Positions 16,222-25,607 of a stretch of 64,000 nt of DNA are shown one piece after another. The stretch is taken from positions 1,349,501-1,413,500 of the forward strand of contig NZ_CP039268.1 of NCBI RefSeq assembly GCF_009664085.1. The letters run 5' to 3'. A program made the translations under genes and the position numbers. The notes under the pieces were generated by a model, which saw only the letters and a list, made by a program, of their open reading frames with translations, had not been told where the DNA came from and made no database searches. This stretch comes from Thermochromatium tepidum ATCC 43061 (GTDB lineage Bacteria > Pseudomonadota > Gammaproteobacteria > Chromatiales > Chromatiaceae). Position 1 is the first letter of the stretch; the number at the start of each line of letters is the position of its first letter.

Positions 16222-17808
16222 ATGGCCATTGCACTCAAGCCCAAATCCACCGGCCAGCGCCGTCTGTGGCGCTTCCACGGCGGCATCCACATCCCGGACG
16301 AGAAGGCGCTGTCGAACGAACGCACCATCGAGCGCGCGCCCCTGGCCGAGCGTCTCTGGGTGCCCCTGCAACAGCACATCGGCGCCTCGGGACGACCGCT
16401 GGTCGCTGTAGGCGACCACGTACTCAAGGGCCAGATGATCGCTGAACCGGACGGTTTCATCAGCGCCCCGGTCCATGCCCCGACCTCGGGCCGGGTGGTT
16501 GCGATCGAGCCGCATCCGGTGCCCCATCCATCCGGGCTATCGGCGCCCTGCGTGCTGATCGAACCGGATGGTCTGGACACCTGGGCCGAACTCCCGCCCG
16601 CGCTCGCCGACTATCCACAGCTCGACCCGGGGCTGATCCGTGAACGCATCCGCTGGGCCGGCGTGGTCGGCATGGGCGGCGCGGCCTTTCCGACCAGCGT
16701 CAAGCTTACGCCCGGCACGGATCGCGAGATCCAGACCCTCATCATCAACGGCGCCGAATGCGAGCCCTATATCACCTGCGATGATCGGCTGATGCGTGAA
16801 CGCGCGGCGCACATCCTCAAGGGCGTGCGCATCATGCATCATCTGCTGCGGGCGCGAACGGTGCTGATCGGGATCGAGGACAACAAACCCGAGGCGATCG
16901 CGGCCATGCAGCTGGCACTGGTCGCGACCGACATGGGCGACTATACCGAGATCGTCTCGATCCCGACGCTCTATCCGAGTGGCGGCGAGAAGCAGCTCAT
17001 CCGTATCCTCACCGGCAAGGAGGTGCCAACCAGCGGTATCCCGGCCCAGATCGGCATCGTGTGCCAGAACGTTGGCACCGCGGCGGCAGTCGCCGACGCC
17101 GTACTCGAGGGCAGGCCACTGATCGCGCGGGTCGTGACAGTCACGGGTCGCGCCATCGCCGAGCCGCGCAATCTGGAGGTCCCGATCGGCACCCCAATCT
17201 CCCACCTGATCGAGTACTGCGGCGGCTATCGCGAGACCCCGCGCAAACTCGTCTGCGGTGGACCGATGATGGGCTTCGAGCTCCATGAAACGACCACGCC
17301 CATCACCAAGGCGACCAACTGTGTGCTGGCGCTCACACCTGAGGAGGCTCCGGATCCAGGGCCGGCGCTGGCCTGTATCCGCTGTGGACGCTGCGCTGAG
17401 GTCTGTCCGGCCAATCTTTTGCCCCAGCAGCTGTATTGGAATGCGCGCGCCAAGGATTTCGACCGGGTCCAGGACTACAACCTGTTTGACTGCATCGAAT
17501 GCGGCTGCTGTGCCCAGGTCTGTCCCAGCCACATCCCGCTGGTGCAGTACTATCGCTATGCCAAGACCGAGATCTGGGCGCGCGAACAGGAGAGGCGCAA
17601 GGCCGAACAGGCACGCGCCCGTTATGCCGCCAAGCAGGCGCGACTGGAACGTCAGGAGCGAGAGAGGCGGGCGCGATTGCGCAAACATGAGGAGGCCTTA
17701 GGCGCACCTAAGGCCGAGATGGGCGACGAGGATCCCAGGCAGGCCCTGATTGCGGCGGCGCGTGAGCGTGCCGCCACGCGCCGGACGCTGGACACCGGCT
17801 CGGCTTGA
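16222..17808 (+). CDS. rnfC: Rnf complex NADH/FMN-binding subunit C
   Basis: A 528-residue peripheral subunit holding the NAD(H) site, FMN and two [4Fe-4S] clusters. The NuoF-like part includes GVVGMGGAAFPTSVKL and IINGAECEPYITCDD at about residues 150-185. The cluster motifs CIRCGRCAEVCP and CIECGCCAQVCP lie near 385 and 424. The C terminus from about residue 445 is a charged, Arg/Ala-rich coiled-coil-like tail, shorter than the long repeat tail of E. coli RsxC. The frame is open from 16075, but the ATG at 16222 begins the conserved region after the rnfB stop. rnfD, rnfG and rnfE do not follow. Confidence 0.95.
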   Translation: MAIALKPKSTGQRRLWRFHGGIHIPDEKALSNERTIERAPLAERLWVPLQQHIGASGRPLVAVGDHVLKGQMIAEPDGFISAPVHAPTSGRVVAIEPHPVPHPSGLSAPCVLIEPDGLDTWAELPPALADYPQLDPGLIRERIRWAGVVGMGGAAFPTSVKLTPGTDREIQTLIINGAECEPYITCDDRLMRERAAHILKGVRIMHHLLRARTVLIGIEDNKPEAIAAMQLALVATDMGDYTEIVSIPTLYPSGGEKQLIRILTGKEVPTSGIPAQIGIVCQNVGTAAAVADAVLEGRPLIARVVTVTGRAIAEPRNLEVPIGTPISHLIEYCGGYRETPRKLVCGGPMMGFELHETTTPITKATNCVLALTPEEAPDPGPALACIRCGRCAEVCPANLLPQQLYWNARAKDFDRVQDYNLFDCIECGCCAQVCPSHIPLVQYYRYAKTEIWAREQERRKAEQARARYAAKQARLERQERERRARLRKHEEALGAPKAEMGDEDPRQALIAAARERAATRRTLDTGSA

Positions 17809-17811
17809 GGA

Positions 17812-17876
17812 CTGGTGCTTGGTCTGTTGACATCCTCCCAGGCCTTCAGGCCGAGGCTTGTCGAGCACCAGGTCAA
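17812..17876. mobile_element. IS200/IS605-like terminal sequence between rnfC and rdgC
   Basis: A ~65-base palindromic element fills the gap between the rnfC stop (17808) and the rdgC stop (17873-17875). It has an outer inverted pair CTGGTGCT (17812-17819) / AGCACCAG (17864-17871) and an inner hairpin GGCC-TTCA-GGCC (17841-17852). TTGACATCCTCCC (17827-17839) resembles IS200/IS605 left ends. Bases 17841-17876 match 32 of 36 positions of the minus strand at 63884-63849, next to the transposase fragment at the window's end. No transposase is present here, so it is a solo end or a small non-autonomous copy. It could also act as a bidirectional terminator. Confidence 0.65.
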
Positions 17877-18820
17877 AAAGGGGTATCCCGCCAGGTTGCG
17901 GAGTCTGTGCCGGCGTCTAGGCTTTCTGGTGTCAGCCCGAACACTTCATCGAGCCGCGCGATCAGCTGACGCACCTGCAACGCCAGGATCACGAACTCTG
18001 CCTCCAGTCGCTGCACCGGATCCATATCGTCGTCGTCCAGTGTCTCCAGCACGGTCTCCGCAACCCGTAAGCGTCTGAGCGACAGATCCTCGGCCAGGGT
18101 AAAGCTCAGACGCCCGTCCCACTCCAGTGCCAGCTGGGTCACCTGCTTGCCCGCGCGCAGATGGTTGAGGATCTCGTCGCTGGTCAGATCCTGCCGGCGA
18201 CAGCGCACTACGCTCGCCTGTTCACCCGGGTCACGTAGCTCACAGGCGTCTCCCACCACAAAATCGCTCGGAACACGATCCTCCAGCAGCCAGTGTGTCA
18301 GCACACGAGACACCGGGCGCACCGGATTCGGCAGCCTGACCGGCAGCGAACCCAGCGTCTCGCGCAACAGCGACATCACGTCCTCGGCCTGCTTCTCGCT
18401 TGAGGCATCCACCACGAGCCAGCCGCTCTCGGTGTCGATAGAAAGCTGGGTGCGCCGCGAGCGGGTGAAGGCGCGCGGCAGCATCTCATTGATGATCTGC
18501 TCGCGCAACCGCCGCCGCTCGGAACGACCGACATCGCGCGCCTCGCCTGCCTCAAGCTCGCTCACCCGTTCGTCGAGCGCCTCGGCCACGGCGGATGAAG
18601 GCAACAGCCGCTCCTGCAGGCGGGCGCAAACCAGATGACAGCCGCTCACCGTCCATACCAGCGCCTCGGTCTCCTCAGCCAACGACGGCGTCCAACCCAG
18701 GGTCGCCGTCTCGATCGGACCACAGGGACGGAAACGCCGCCGACCCAGCGCCTCCTCCAGCTCAGTGTCCGAGAACTCAAACGGCTGATCCATCCGGAAG
18801 AAACGCGCATTCTTGAACAT
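17873..18820 (-). CDS. rdgC: Recombination-associated protein RdgC
   Basis: A 315-residue ring-forming DNA-binding protein that can restrain RecA. The family start MFKNARFFRMDQPF, the early CxxLxxxxRLLPSSAV-like stretch (LQERLLPSSAVAEAL) and RAFTRSRRTQLSID are recognisable. The frame reaches 18862, but the ATG at 18820 is preceded by AGGAGGG at a good distance and matches the family. The stop codon TGA (17875-17873) falls inside the conserved terminal bases of the IS-like element, so the last residues may have been set by that insertion. It converges on rnfC. Confidence 0.93.
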   Translation of the reverse strand: MFKNARFFRMDQPFEFSDTELEEALGRRRFRPCGPIETATLGWTPSLAEETEALVWTVSGCHLVCARLQERLLPSSAVAEALDERVSELEAGEARDVGRSERRRLREQIINEMLPRAFTRSRRTQLSIDTESGWLVVDASSEKQAEDVMSLLRETLGSLPVRLPNPVRPVSRVLTHWLLEDRVPSDFVVGDACELRDPGEQASVVRCRRQDLTSDEILNHLRAGKQVTQLALEWDGRLSFTLAEDLSLRRLRVAETVLETLDDDDMDPVQRLEAEFVILALQVRQLIARLDEVFGLTPESLDAGTDSATWRDTPF

Positions 18821-19038
18821 GACAAGCCCTCCTGGAAAAGGCGCGAAGTATGCCTGAGTCAAGACATGGCGGAAAACCGGAATCAGCGCGCGGGTGCGCG
18901 CCAGCGCGACTCGAGCAAGCCTGAATCCGCCTTCGGATTAGGGTTTGGACGATGTCGGCCTAAAACTTGGATCTGGGTTCGAATTTGCAGCTGATCAGGG
19001 TTTAGAATGGGTAGATCTTGGCTACCCAAGGGTTCCAT

Positions 19039-20313
19039 GTGAACGAACTCTCACTGCCCGGACTCTTCATCGCACTCCTCATCCTCATCGCGCTCTCGGC
19101 CTTTTTCTCCGGTTCGGAGACCGCGCTCCTGACCATGAACCGCTACCGGCTGAAACATCTCGCCGAGCGCGGACACAGGGGCGCGCGTCTCGCCCAGCGA
19201 CTGCTGGAGCGGCCCGACCGACTGATCGGACTGATCCTGCTCGGCAATAACTTCGTTAACATCATGGCCTCGTCGTTGGCGACCGTGATCGCGCTGCGTC
19301 TCGGCGGCGAAGCGGCCATCGGCTTCGCCGCCGGTCTGATGACGCTCGTCATCCTGATCTTTGCTGAGGTCGCGCCCAAGACCTACGCGACCCTACACCC
19401 CGAACGTCTGGCCTTTCCGTCCGCCCATGTCTACCGGCCCCTGCTGACGCTGCTCTATCCCATCGTCTGGTTCGTCAATCTCTTCACCAACGGCATCCTG
19501 AGACTGATCGGGATCGTCCCCGAGGGCGCGCCGCCGGCGGACCTGAGCCGCGAAGAACTGCGCACCGTGGTCAGCGAGGCCGGGGCCATGATCCCGGAAC
19601 GCAGTCGCACGATGCTGCTGGCGATCCTGGATCTGGAGAACGCCACGGTCGAGGACATCATGATCCCACGCAATGAGGTCGAGGGTATCGACCTCCAGGA
19701 CAGCGAGGACGAGATCCTCCAGACCATCCGCAACACCAGCTATACCCGGCTACCCCTCTACGACGGCAGTATCGACAACGTCGTCGGTGTGCTCCATGCA
19801 CGCAATGCCCTACATGCGATGCTGGAACACGGGCTGGACAAAACGTCGCTACGCGAGATCGCCCGCGAGCCCTATTTCGTTCCCGAAGGCACACCGCTCT
19901 ATCAACAGATGCTCAATTTCCAGCGTACCAAGCAGCAGGTTGGTCTGGTCGTCGACGAATATGGCGACTTTATGGGACTCATCACCATGACGGATCTCCT
20001 GGAGGAGATCGTTGGTGAATTCACCACCGACCCGTTCGATAGCCTGCCCGAGATCCATCGCGCCGAGGACGGTAGCCTGCTCGTCGACGGCTCGATTAGT
20101 CTGCGCGATCTCAACCGTGCCCTGCGCTGGGAACTTCCGACGGATGGGCCAAAGACGCTCAACGGGCTGATCCTGGAGTACATGGAGACCATCCCAGAGC
20201 CCGGAACCAGCCTCAAGCTCTCCGGTCATCCGCTGGAGATCATCCAGACAGCCGACAATGGCGTGCGGACGGTCAAGATCGTGCCGACACCACCCCGCAA
20301 GGGGTGGCGGTGA
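19039..20313 (+). CDS. CNNM/CorB-type transporter with CBS domains
   Basis: A 424-residue membrane protein of the HlyC/CorC (CNNM) family, probably an Mg2+ or divalent-cation transporter. It has a DUF21 transmembrane domain (residues ~1-175, with SAFFSGSETALLTMNRYRL and LGNNFVNIMASSLAT), a CBS pair (~185-315; DIMIPRNEVEGID, VVDEYGDFMGLITMTDLLEEIVGE) and a C-terminal CorC/HlyC domain. The GTG at 19039 has AAGGG 6 bases upstream; a TTG at 19018 is an alternative. E. coli YfjD/CorB is the nearest named relative. Unlike YbeX at 1477, it has its own membrane domain. Confidence 0.88.
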   Translation: MNELSLPGLFIALLILIALSAFFSGSETALLTMNRYRLKHLAERGHRGARLAQRLLERPDRLIGLILLGNNFVNIMASSLATVIALRLGGEAAIGFAAGLMTLVILIFAEVAPKTYATLHPERLAFPSAHVYRPLLTLLYPIVWFVNLFTNGILRLIGIVPEGAPPADLSREELRTVVSEAGAMIPERSRTMLLAILDLENATVEDIMIPRNEVEGIDLQDSEDEILQTIRNTSYTRLPLYDGSIDNVVGVLHARNALHAMLEHGLDKTSLREIAREPYFVPEGTPLYQQMLNFQRTKQQVGLVVDEYGDFMGLITMTDLLEEIVGEFTTDPFDSLPEIHRAEDGSLLVDGSISLRDLNRALRWELPTDGPKTLNGLILEYMETIPEPGTSLKLSGHPLEIIQTADNGVRTVKIVPTPPRKGWR

Positions 20314-20414
20314 CAGGATGCGTTGTGGTTTTATCGACTGGGGGGGCTTAGTGGGAGCGGCGCAGGGCCAGTTGATTGATCTATTTGATTTTCAAGAAAA
20401 TCTTGCATTTGGAA

Positions 20415-20505
20415 TGGCGGAGAGAGAGGGATTCGAACCCTCGATAGGGGTTTAGCCTATACTCCCTTAGCAGGGGAGCGCCTTCAGCCACTCGGCCATC
20501 TCTCC
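20415..20505 (-). tRNA. tRNA-Ser (GCT)
   Basis: A 91-base type II tRNA with CCA encoded. The acceptor stem GGAGAGA pairs with TCTCTCC, the anticodon loop reads CTGCTAA (anticodon GCT), the long variable arm is present and the T loop is GGTTCGAATCC. It lies downstream of csrA in the same direction, as in many gammaproteobacteria. Confidence 0.96.
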
Positions 20506-20647
20506 GTGGAAAACAGATCTATTTGGTGTCAAACTCGATGCTTGGTTAGGGTCAAGTTTGGATCGAGGTCTCGCCTCTTCGCTCACCAAATAGGGCGGGC
20601 ATGTTAACATACCCGTCCGAACTTGCAAGCAAACCTAATCAGTCATA

Positions 20648-20857
20648 CTAGACTCGCTGGCTCATTAAGGGGACATCCTGGGTGAGGCCGGCCTGTTCAC
20701 GCTTGATACGTTCATAGATCTCTTCGCGATGAACGGCCACATCCCGCGGAGCATTGACACCGATCCGAACTTGATTGCCCTTGACGCCGAGGACGGTTAC
20801 CGTGACTTCGTCGCCAATCATCAAAGTTTCGCCAACCCTGCGAGTCAAAATCAACAT
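20648..20857 (-). CDS. csrA: Carbon storage regulator CsrA
   Basis: A 69-residue RNA-binding post-transcriptional regulator. It starts [18 protein letters not shown] and includes [22 protein letters not shown], the conserved core, where the RNA-contacting L4 and R44 positions are kept. It has a short variable tail after residue 57. It sits between lysC and tRNA-Ser, the usual alaS-lysC-csrA-tRNA-Ser order. An intrinsic terminator lies between lysC and csrA, so csrA is probably transcribed from its own promoter in the 270-base gap. Confidence 0.97.
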   Translation of the reverse strand: MLILTRRVGETLMIGDEVTVTVLGVKGNQVRIGVNAPRDVAVHREEIYERIKREQAGLTQDVPLMSQRV

Positions 20858-21076
20858 TGTTTCGGTCTCCCTTTATGAGTCCCTAAATCCAAATTGCATG
20901 AATGATTCATCCGTTTTGGCAAACCCGACCGCGCTTGCACGGCCACCGCGCAAAAACTGGACCACGTCTGAACCACAAGCGATTGGAGCGAGGCTCCAAT
21001 GCTCGGCATTCTATCAACTCCAATGGGACCAACATAGGGCTTTATCCCATTGCAAGTGAAATTTGGCTTGATTCGC

Positions 21077-21104
21077 CAAAAACAAGCGGTTCAAGCCGCT
21101 GTTT
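21077..21104 (-). terminator. Intrinsic terminator after lysC
   Basis: Read on the minus strand, AACAGCGG-CTTGAA-CCGCTTGTT forms a stem (one bulged T) followed by a T run. It lies 25-52 bases beyond the lysC stop. Confidence 0.6.
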
Positions 21105-21128
21105 TCGACGAACGGTCCGTCACAACAG

Positions 21129-22355
21129 CTAGACCGCAACCCGGTCCAACCCAAAGGCCTCGTGGAGTGTGCGTACACCCAACTCTAGATACTTTTCGTC
21201 GACCACCACCGAGATCTTGATCTCCGAGGTCGAGATCATGCGGATATTGATCCCCTCCTTGGCCAGAGCGGCGAACATGCGGCTGGCGATCCCGGCATGG
21301 CTGCGCATCCCCACGCCGACAAGCGAGATCTTGACGATGGTGTCATCACCCGTCACCTGACGGGCGCCCAGGTCGTCGGCAGTGCGTTTCAGGATCTCGA
21401 GCGCCTGTGCATAGTCGTTGCGATGCACTGTGAAGGTGAAATCCGTCGTGGTACCGTCGGCGGCGACGTTTTGCACGATCATATCGACCTCGATGTTGGC
21501 CTCGGCGATTGGACCGAGGATGCGGTGCGCCACGCCCGGCTGGTCCGGCACGCCGAGCACAGTCAGCTTGGCCTCGTCGCGACTGAAGGCGATTCCGGAG
21601 ATCTTGGCGTCTTCCACGTCATTGTCCTCAAAACTGATCAGTGTGCCCTCACCTTCCTCGAAGCTTGAGAGCACGCGCAATGGAACCTGGTACTTGCCGG
21701 CGAATTCGACTGAGCGGATCTGGAGCACCTTGGAGCCGAGGCTGGCCATCTCTAGCATCTCCTCAAAGGTGATGCGATCAAGCTTGCGCGCCCTGGGCTC
21801 GATGCGCGGGTCGGTGGTGTAGACGCCGTCGACGTCGGTGTAGATCTGGCATTCGTCGGCCTTGAGTGCAGCGGCGATGGCCACCGCCGAGGTGTCTGAG
21901 CCGCCGCGTCCAAGTGTGGTGATGTCGCCCTTTTCATCGACACCCTGGAAGCCAGCAACGACGACCACGCGCCCGGCCTCGAGGTCGGCCCGCATACGGG
22001 CAGCATCGATGTCGCGGATACGGGCCTTGTTGTGGACGCTATCGGTCAGGATGTGAACCTGTGCGCCGGTATAGGAGCGCGCCGGGCAGCCCTGGGCGGC
22101 GAGCGCCATGCTCAGAAGCGCAATGGTCACCTGCTCACCGGTCGACAGCAGCACATCGAGTTCGCGCGGCTCGGGGCGCTCCTGGAGTTGTTTGGCGAGT
22201 TTGATCAGGCGGTCGGTCTCGCCGGACATGGCCGAGACCACGACCACCAGCTGGTTACCACGGTTGCGCCAGCGTTTGACGCGCTCGGCCACCGCCTGGA
22301 TGCGCTCGATGCTCCCGACCGAGGTTCCGCCGTATTTTTGAACGATCAGGGCCAT
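21129..22355 (-). CDS. lysC: Aspartate kinase
   Basis: A 408-residue cytoplasmic kinase that makes aspartyl phosphate, the first step toward lysine, threonine and methionine. The N-terminal kinase motif [15 protein letters not shown], the central [13 protein letters not shown] at about residues 162-174 and two C-terminal ACT domains (from about 265 and 345) for feedback control are visible. The frame extends to 22394, but the ATG at 22355 is the family start. The length matches the single-function LysC/Ask type rather than ThrA-like fusions. It lies downstream of alaS in the same direction. Confidence 0.96.
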   Translation of the reverse strand: MALIVQKYGGTSVGSIERIQAVAERVKRWRNRGNQLVVVVSAMSGETDRLIKLAKQLQERPEPRELDVLLSTGEQVTIALLSMALAAQGCPARSYTGAQVHILTDSVHNKARIRDIDAARMRADLEAGRVVVVAGFQGVDEKGDITTLGRGGSDTSAVAIAAALKADECQIYTDVDGVYTTDPRIEPRARKLDRITFEEMLEMASLGSKVLQIRSVEFAGKYQVPLRVLSSFEEGEGTLISFEDNDVEDAKISGIAFSRDEAKLTVLGVPDQPGVAHRILGPIAEANIEVDMIVQNVAADGTTTDFTFTVHRNDYAQALEILKRTADDLGARQVTGDDTIVKISLVGVGMRSHAGIASRMFAALAKEGINIRMISTSEIKISVVVDEKYLELGVRTLHEAFGLDRVAV

Positions 22356-22410
22356 CACTGATACCTGGATTGCACGTCTTGCATAGTCAATCAATCAGTA
22401 GATTACTGAG

Positions 22411-22440
22411 GGATTTTGCGCCGCGAAGACGCAAAGGGCA
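22411..22440. repeat. Short palindrome in the lysC-alaS spacer
   Basis: TTTGCG (22415-22420) and CGCAAA (22430-22435) flank CCGCGAAGA. The run resembles an interspersed sequence I associate with several proteobacterial genomes, but only one copy is visible here, so repeat status is unproven. It could be a processing or termination hairpin between alaS and lysC. Confidence 0.3.
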
Positions 22441-22466
22441 CAAAGTCCAAGATTTAAGGATCCAAA

Positions 22467-25073
22467 TCAACTCAGTCGCGCAGCGACCCAGTCGGGGACC
22501 AATTCCAGCGCGGCCGGCAGTCCGGACGGGTCGTTGCCGCCGGCCTGGGCCATGTCGGGACGTCCGCCACCCTTACCGCCGACCTTCTCGGCGACCTCGC
22601 GGATCAGATCGCCGGCCTTGAGCCGGTCGGTCAGGTCCTTGGTCACACCTGCCACCAGACTGACTTTACCATCGGACTCGGTCGCAAGTACCACGACCGC
22701 GCTGCCGAGTCTATCCTTGAGCTGATCGAGGGTGACGCGCAGGCTCTTGGGGTCGGCACCGTCCAGGCGTGCGGCTAGGGTCTTGACACCCTGGATATCG
22801 ATCGCCTGGGCGGCTAGATCCTGACCAGCAGCCCCTGCGACCTTGGCCTTGATCTGGTCAAGTTCTTTTTCCAATCGACGCGTGCGTTCGATGAGCTGGG
22901 TCACGCGCTCGTCGATGTCCTCACGTCCGCCCTTGAGCAAGGCGGCGATCCGCAGTAGGCGCTCCTCGTCGGTCTCGACCCACTCCAGCGCAGCGGCGCC
23001 GGTGAGGGCCTCGATACGGCGCACACCGGCGGCGATGCCGCTCTCGGAGATGATCTTGAACAGCCCGATATCACCGACCGACTTGACATGGGTGCCGCCA
23101 CAGAGCTCGGTCGAGAAGTCGCCCATACGCAACACCCGCACCTGATCGGCATATTTCTCACCAAAAAGCGCCATGGCACCGGAGGCCTTGGCATCCTCCA
23201 GGCTCATGATCCGGGTCTCGACCAGGTGGTTGGCGCGAATCTCACGGTTGACCAGCCGCTCGATGGTCAGAATCTGCTCGCGCGAGACCGGTTCGAAGTG
23301 CGAGAAGTCGAAGCGCAGACGTTCCGGACCGACCAGGGAGCCTTTCTGCTGAACGTGCGGACCGAGCACCTCACGCAGTGCGGCATGGAGCAGATGGGTC
23401 GCCGAGTGGTTGAGCGCGGTGGCGCGACGACGCTCGGCATCGACCTGGGCATCGACCCGATCGCCGACCGTCAATTGACCCTCCTCGACCCGACCGAGAT
23501 GGACCAGCACCCCATCGCCCTTCTTCTGGGTGTCCTGGACCTCGAAGCGTGCGGTCTCGGAGTTGATCCAACCACGATCGCCGACCTGACCGCCGGATTC
23601 GCCGTAGAAGGGTGAACGGTCGAGGATGACGATCCCCTCCTCGCCTGCCTCTAGCAGGTCGCAGGACTCGCCGCCGCGATAGAGGGCAACGATCGTGGCG
23701 TCTTCTTCCTGGAGCCGATCATAGCCGCAGAAGTCGGTTTCGCCCTGGATCTGGATATCGAGCGCATGACCGACCCCAAACTGACTGGCCGCGCGTGCCC
23801 GCTCCTTTTGACGTTCCATGGCTTGCTCGAACCCGTCCAGATCAAGCGTCAATCCACGCTCGCGCGCGATGTCGGCGGTGAGATCGAACGGGAAACCATA
23901 GGTGTCATAGAGCTTGAACACGGTCTCGCCTGGGATCCGATCGCCACTCAGTCCCGCGATGGCCTCGTCGAGCAGACGCATGCCATGCTCCAGGGTCTCG
24001 GCAAACCGCTCCTCCTCGAGCCTGATCAGGCGCTCGACGTGCGCCTGATTCGTACGTAGCTCGGGATAGGCATCGCCCATCTCACGCGCCAGCGGTTCGA
24101 CCAGGGTGTGGAAGAAGGGTGTTGAGCAACCGAGCCGATACCCGTGCCGGATGGCACGGCGCATGATGCGGCGCAGGACATAGCCGCGCCCTTCGTTGCC
24201 CGGTGTGACCCCATCGGCGATGAGAAAGGCCGTGGAACGGACGTGGTCGGCGATGACACGCAGCGACTTGTCGGCCAGATCCGTGCAGCCAGTGGCCTGG
24301 GCCGCGGCTTCGATCAGATGACGGAACAGGTCGATCTCATAGTTGCTGTGCACACCCTGCATCACGGCCGCGAGCCGCTCCAACCCCATCCCGGTGTCGA
24401 CCGAGGGACGCGGCAAGGGTGTCAGATGGCCCTCGGCATCGCGGTTGAACTGCATGAAGACCAGGTTCCAGATCTCAACATAGCGGTCGCCGTCCTGGTC
24501 GGGCGAGCCGGGTGGACCGCCGGGGATGCCAGGACCATGATCATAGAAGATCTCGGAACAGGGGCCACAGGGACCGGTGTCGCCCATCGACCAAAAATTG
24601 TCCTTGGCCCCGCAGCGCGAGAAACGCTGAGGATCGATGCCGATCTCCTTGAGCCAGATGTCGGCGGCTTCCTGGTCTTCGATGAAGACCGTCACCCATA
24701 GCCGTTCGGGCGGCAGCGCTAGCACCCGGGTCAAATAATCCCAGGCGTATTCGATCGCCTCACGCTTGAAGTAGTCGCCGAAGCTGAAGTTGCCCAGCAT
24801 CTCGAAGAAGGTGTGATGTCGCGCCGTGTAGCCGACGTTCTCTAGGTCGTTGTGCTTGCCGCCAGCACGCACACAGCGCTGCGCGCTGACCGCGCGGTTG
24901 TTGGCGCGACGCTCGCGTCCGAGGAAGGCATCCTTGAACTGGACCATGCCGGCGTTGGTAAACAGCAGGGTCGGATCATTGGCCGGGATCAGCGGGCTGG
25001 AAGGCACCCGCTCGTGTTGGTGTTGCTCGAAATAGTCGAGAAAACTCGCTCGCAGCTCTGCACTGGTGGTCAT
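22467..25073 (-). CDS. alaS: Alanyl-tRNA synthetase
   Basis: A full-length 868-residue class II synthetase. The catalytic domain includes [13 protein letters not shown] and [14 protein letters not shown]. The editing domain carries the zinc-binding HSATHLLH (about residue 560) and [13 protein letters not shown] (about 660) motifs. The C-terminal DHHA1 domain ends with [19 protein letters not shown], and a coiled coil lies near 730-760. It is separated from recX by a perfect hairpin. Confidence 0.97.
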   Translation of the reverse strand: MTTSAELRASFLDYFEQHQHERVPSSPLIPANDPTLLFTNAGMVQFKDAFLGRERRANNRAVSAQRCVRAGGKHNDLENVGYTARHHTFFEMLGNFSFGDYFKREAIEYAWDYLTRVLALPPERLWVTVFIEDQEAADIWLKEIGIDPQRFSRCGAKDNFWSMGDTGPCGPCSEIFYDHGPGIPGGPPGSPDQDGDRYVEIWNLVFMQFNRDAEGHLTPLPRPSVDTGMGLERLAAVMQGVHSNYEIDLFRHLIEAAAQATGCTDLADKSLRVIADHVRSTAFLIADGVTPGNEGRGYVLRRIMRRAIRHGYRLGCSTPFFHTLVEPLAREMGDAYPELRTNQAHVERLIRLEEERFAETLEHGMRLLDEAIAGLSGDRIPGETVFKLYDTYGFPFDLTADIARERGLTLDLDGFEQAMERQKERARAASQFGVGHALDIQIQGETDFCGYDRLQEEDATIVALYRGGESCDLLEAGEEGIVILDRSPFYGESGGQVGDRGWINSETARFEVQDTQKKGDGVLVHLGRVEEGQLTVGDRVDAQVDAERRRATALNHSATHLLHAALREVLGPHVQQKGSLVGPERLRFDFSHFEPVSREQILTIERLVNREIRANHLVETRIMSLEDAKASGAMALFGEKYADQVRVLRMGDFSTELCGGTHVKSVGDIGLFKIISESGIAAGVRRIEALTGAAALEWVETDEERLLRIAALLKGGREDIDERVTQLIERTRRLEKELDQIKAKVAGAAGQDLAAQAIDIQGVKTLAARLDGADPKSLRVTLDQLKDRLGSAVVVLATESDGKVSLVAGVTKDLTDRLKAGDLIREVAEKVGGKGGGRPDMAQAGGNDPSGLPAALELVPDWVAARLS

Positions 25074-25092
25074 TTGGCGATCTCGAATGAAC

Positions 25093-25112
25093 CCCTCGCC
25101 GCACGGCGAGGG
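25093..25112. other. Perfect hairpin between recX and alaS
   Basis: CCCTCGCCG-CA-CGGCGAGGG is a 9-base-pair perfect stem starting immediately after the recX stop and 20 bases before the alaS start on the minus strand. There is no T tract, so it is more likely a translational or RNA-processing element than a simple terminator. Confidence 0.55.
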
Positions 25113-25538
25113 TCAATCAGGAAGGTGGAGCAGGTGCCGGATCGAATCGGGCGTGAAACCACGCTGTTCGAGGAAGCGCGCGCGTCTGGCATAGTCGGAA
25201 CGGTCGCTGGGTTGTGACTGGCCGAAGCGGCGCACATGCGTGCGTTCCAGCACCTCGGGCCAGAGGTCGTTCATGGGTTGGAGATGGCGGTCGATCAGGC
25301 TGTCGGCAAGCCCCTTGGCGCGCAATTCGGCGCGGATGCGCAGCGGGCCGAAGCCCTTGGCGGCACGTTCGGCGACATAGTGTGCCGCCAACCGAGATTC
25401 GTCGAGTGCACCCGCATCGATCAACCGGTCGAGCGCGCCGGCGATGGCCTCGGGGGCCAGACCGCGCGCGCCGAGCTTGCGGGTCAGTTCCAGACACGAA
25501 TGTTCGCGCACCACCAAAAGACGCAGGGCCACACGCAC
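25113..25538 (-). CDS. recX: RecA regulator RecX
   Basis: A 141-residue, basic, three-helix-repeat protein that binds RecA filaments. RLLVVREHSCLELTRKLGARGL near the N terminus and AERAAKGFGPLRIRAELRAKGL near 57-78 are typical RecX repeats. The only start in frame between the recA stop and the first repeat is a GTG at 25538, without a clear ribosome binding site; the true start may be a rarer codon further up. It follows recA by 69 bases. Confidence 0.88.
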   Translation of the reverse strand: MRVALRLLVVREHSCLELTRKLGARGLAPEAIAGALDRLIDAGALDESRLAAHYVAERAAKGFGPLRIRAELRAKGLADSLIDRHLQPMNDLWPEVLERTHVRRFGQSQPSDRSDYARRARFLEQRGFTPDSIRHLLHLPD

Positions 25539-25607
25539 CGCCTCATCGATCCCCGCGTGCGCGCCGACCTGGTTCGTGGTCAGGGCCTGGGAGGGTTCGT
25601 TCAGAGG

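Noticed and set aside
20387-20402. Terminator after tRNA-Ser
   Set aside because: GATTTTC-AA-GAAAATC is a palindrome but AT-only and without a T tract; not enough to call.
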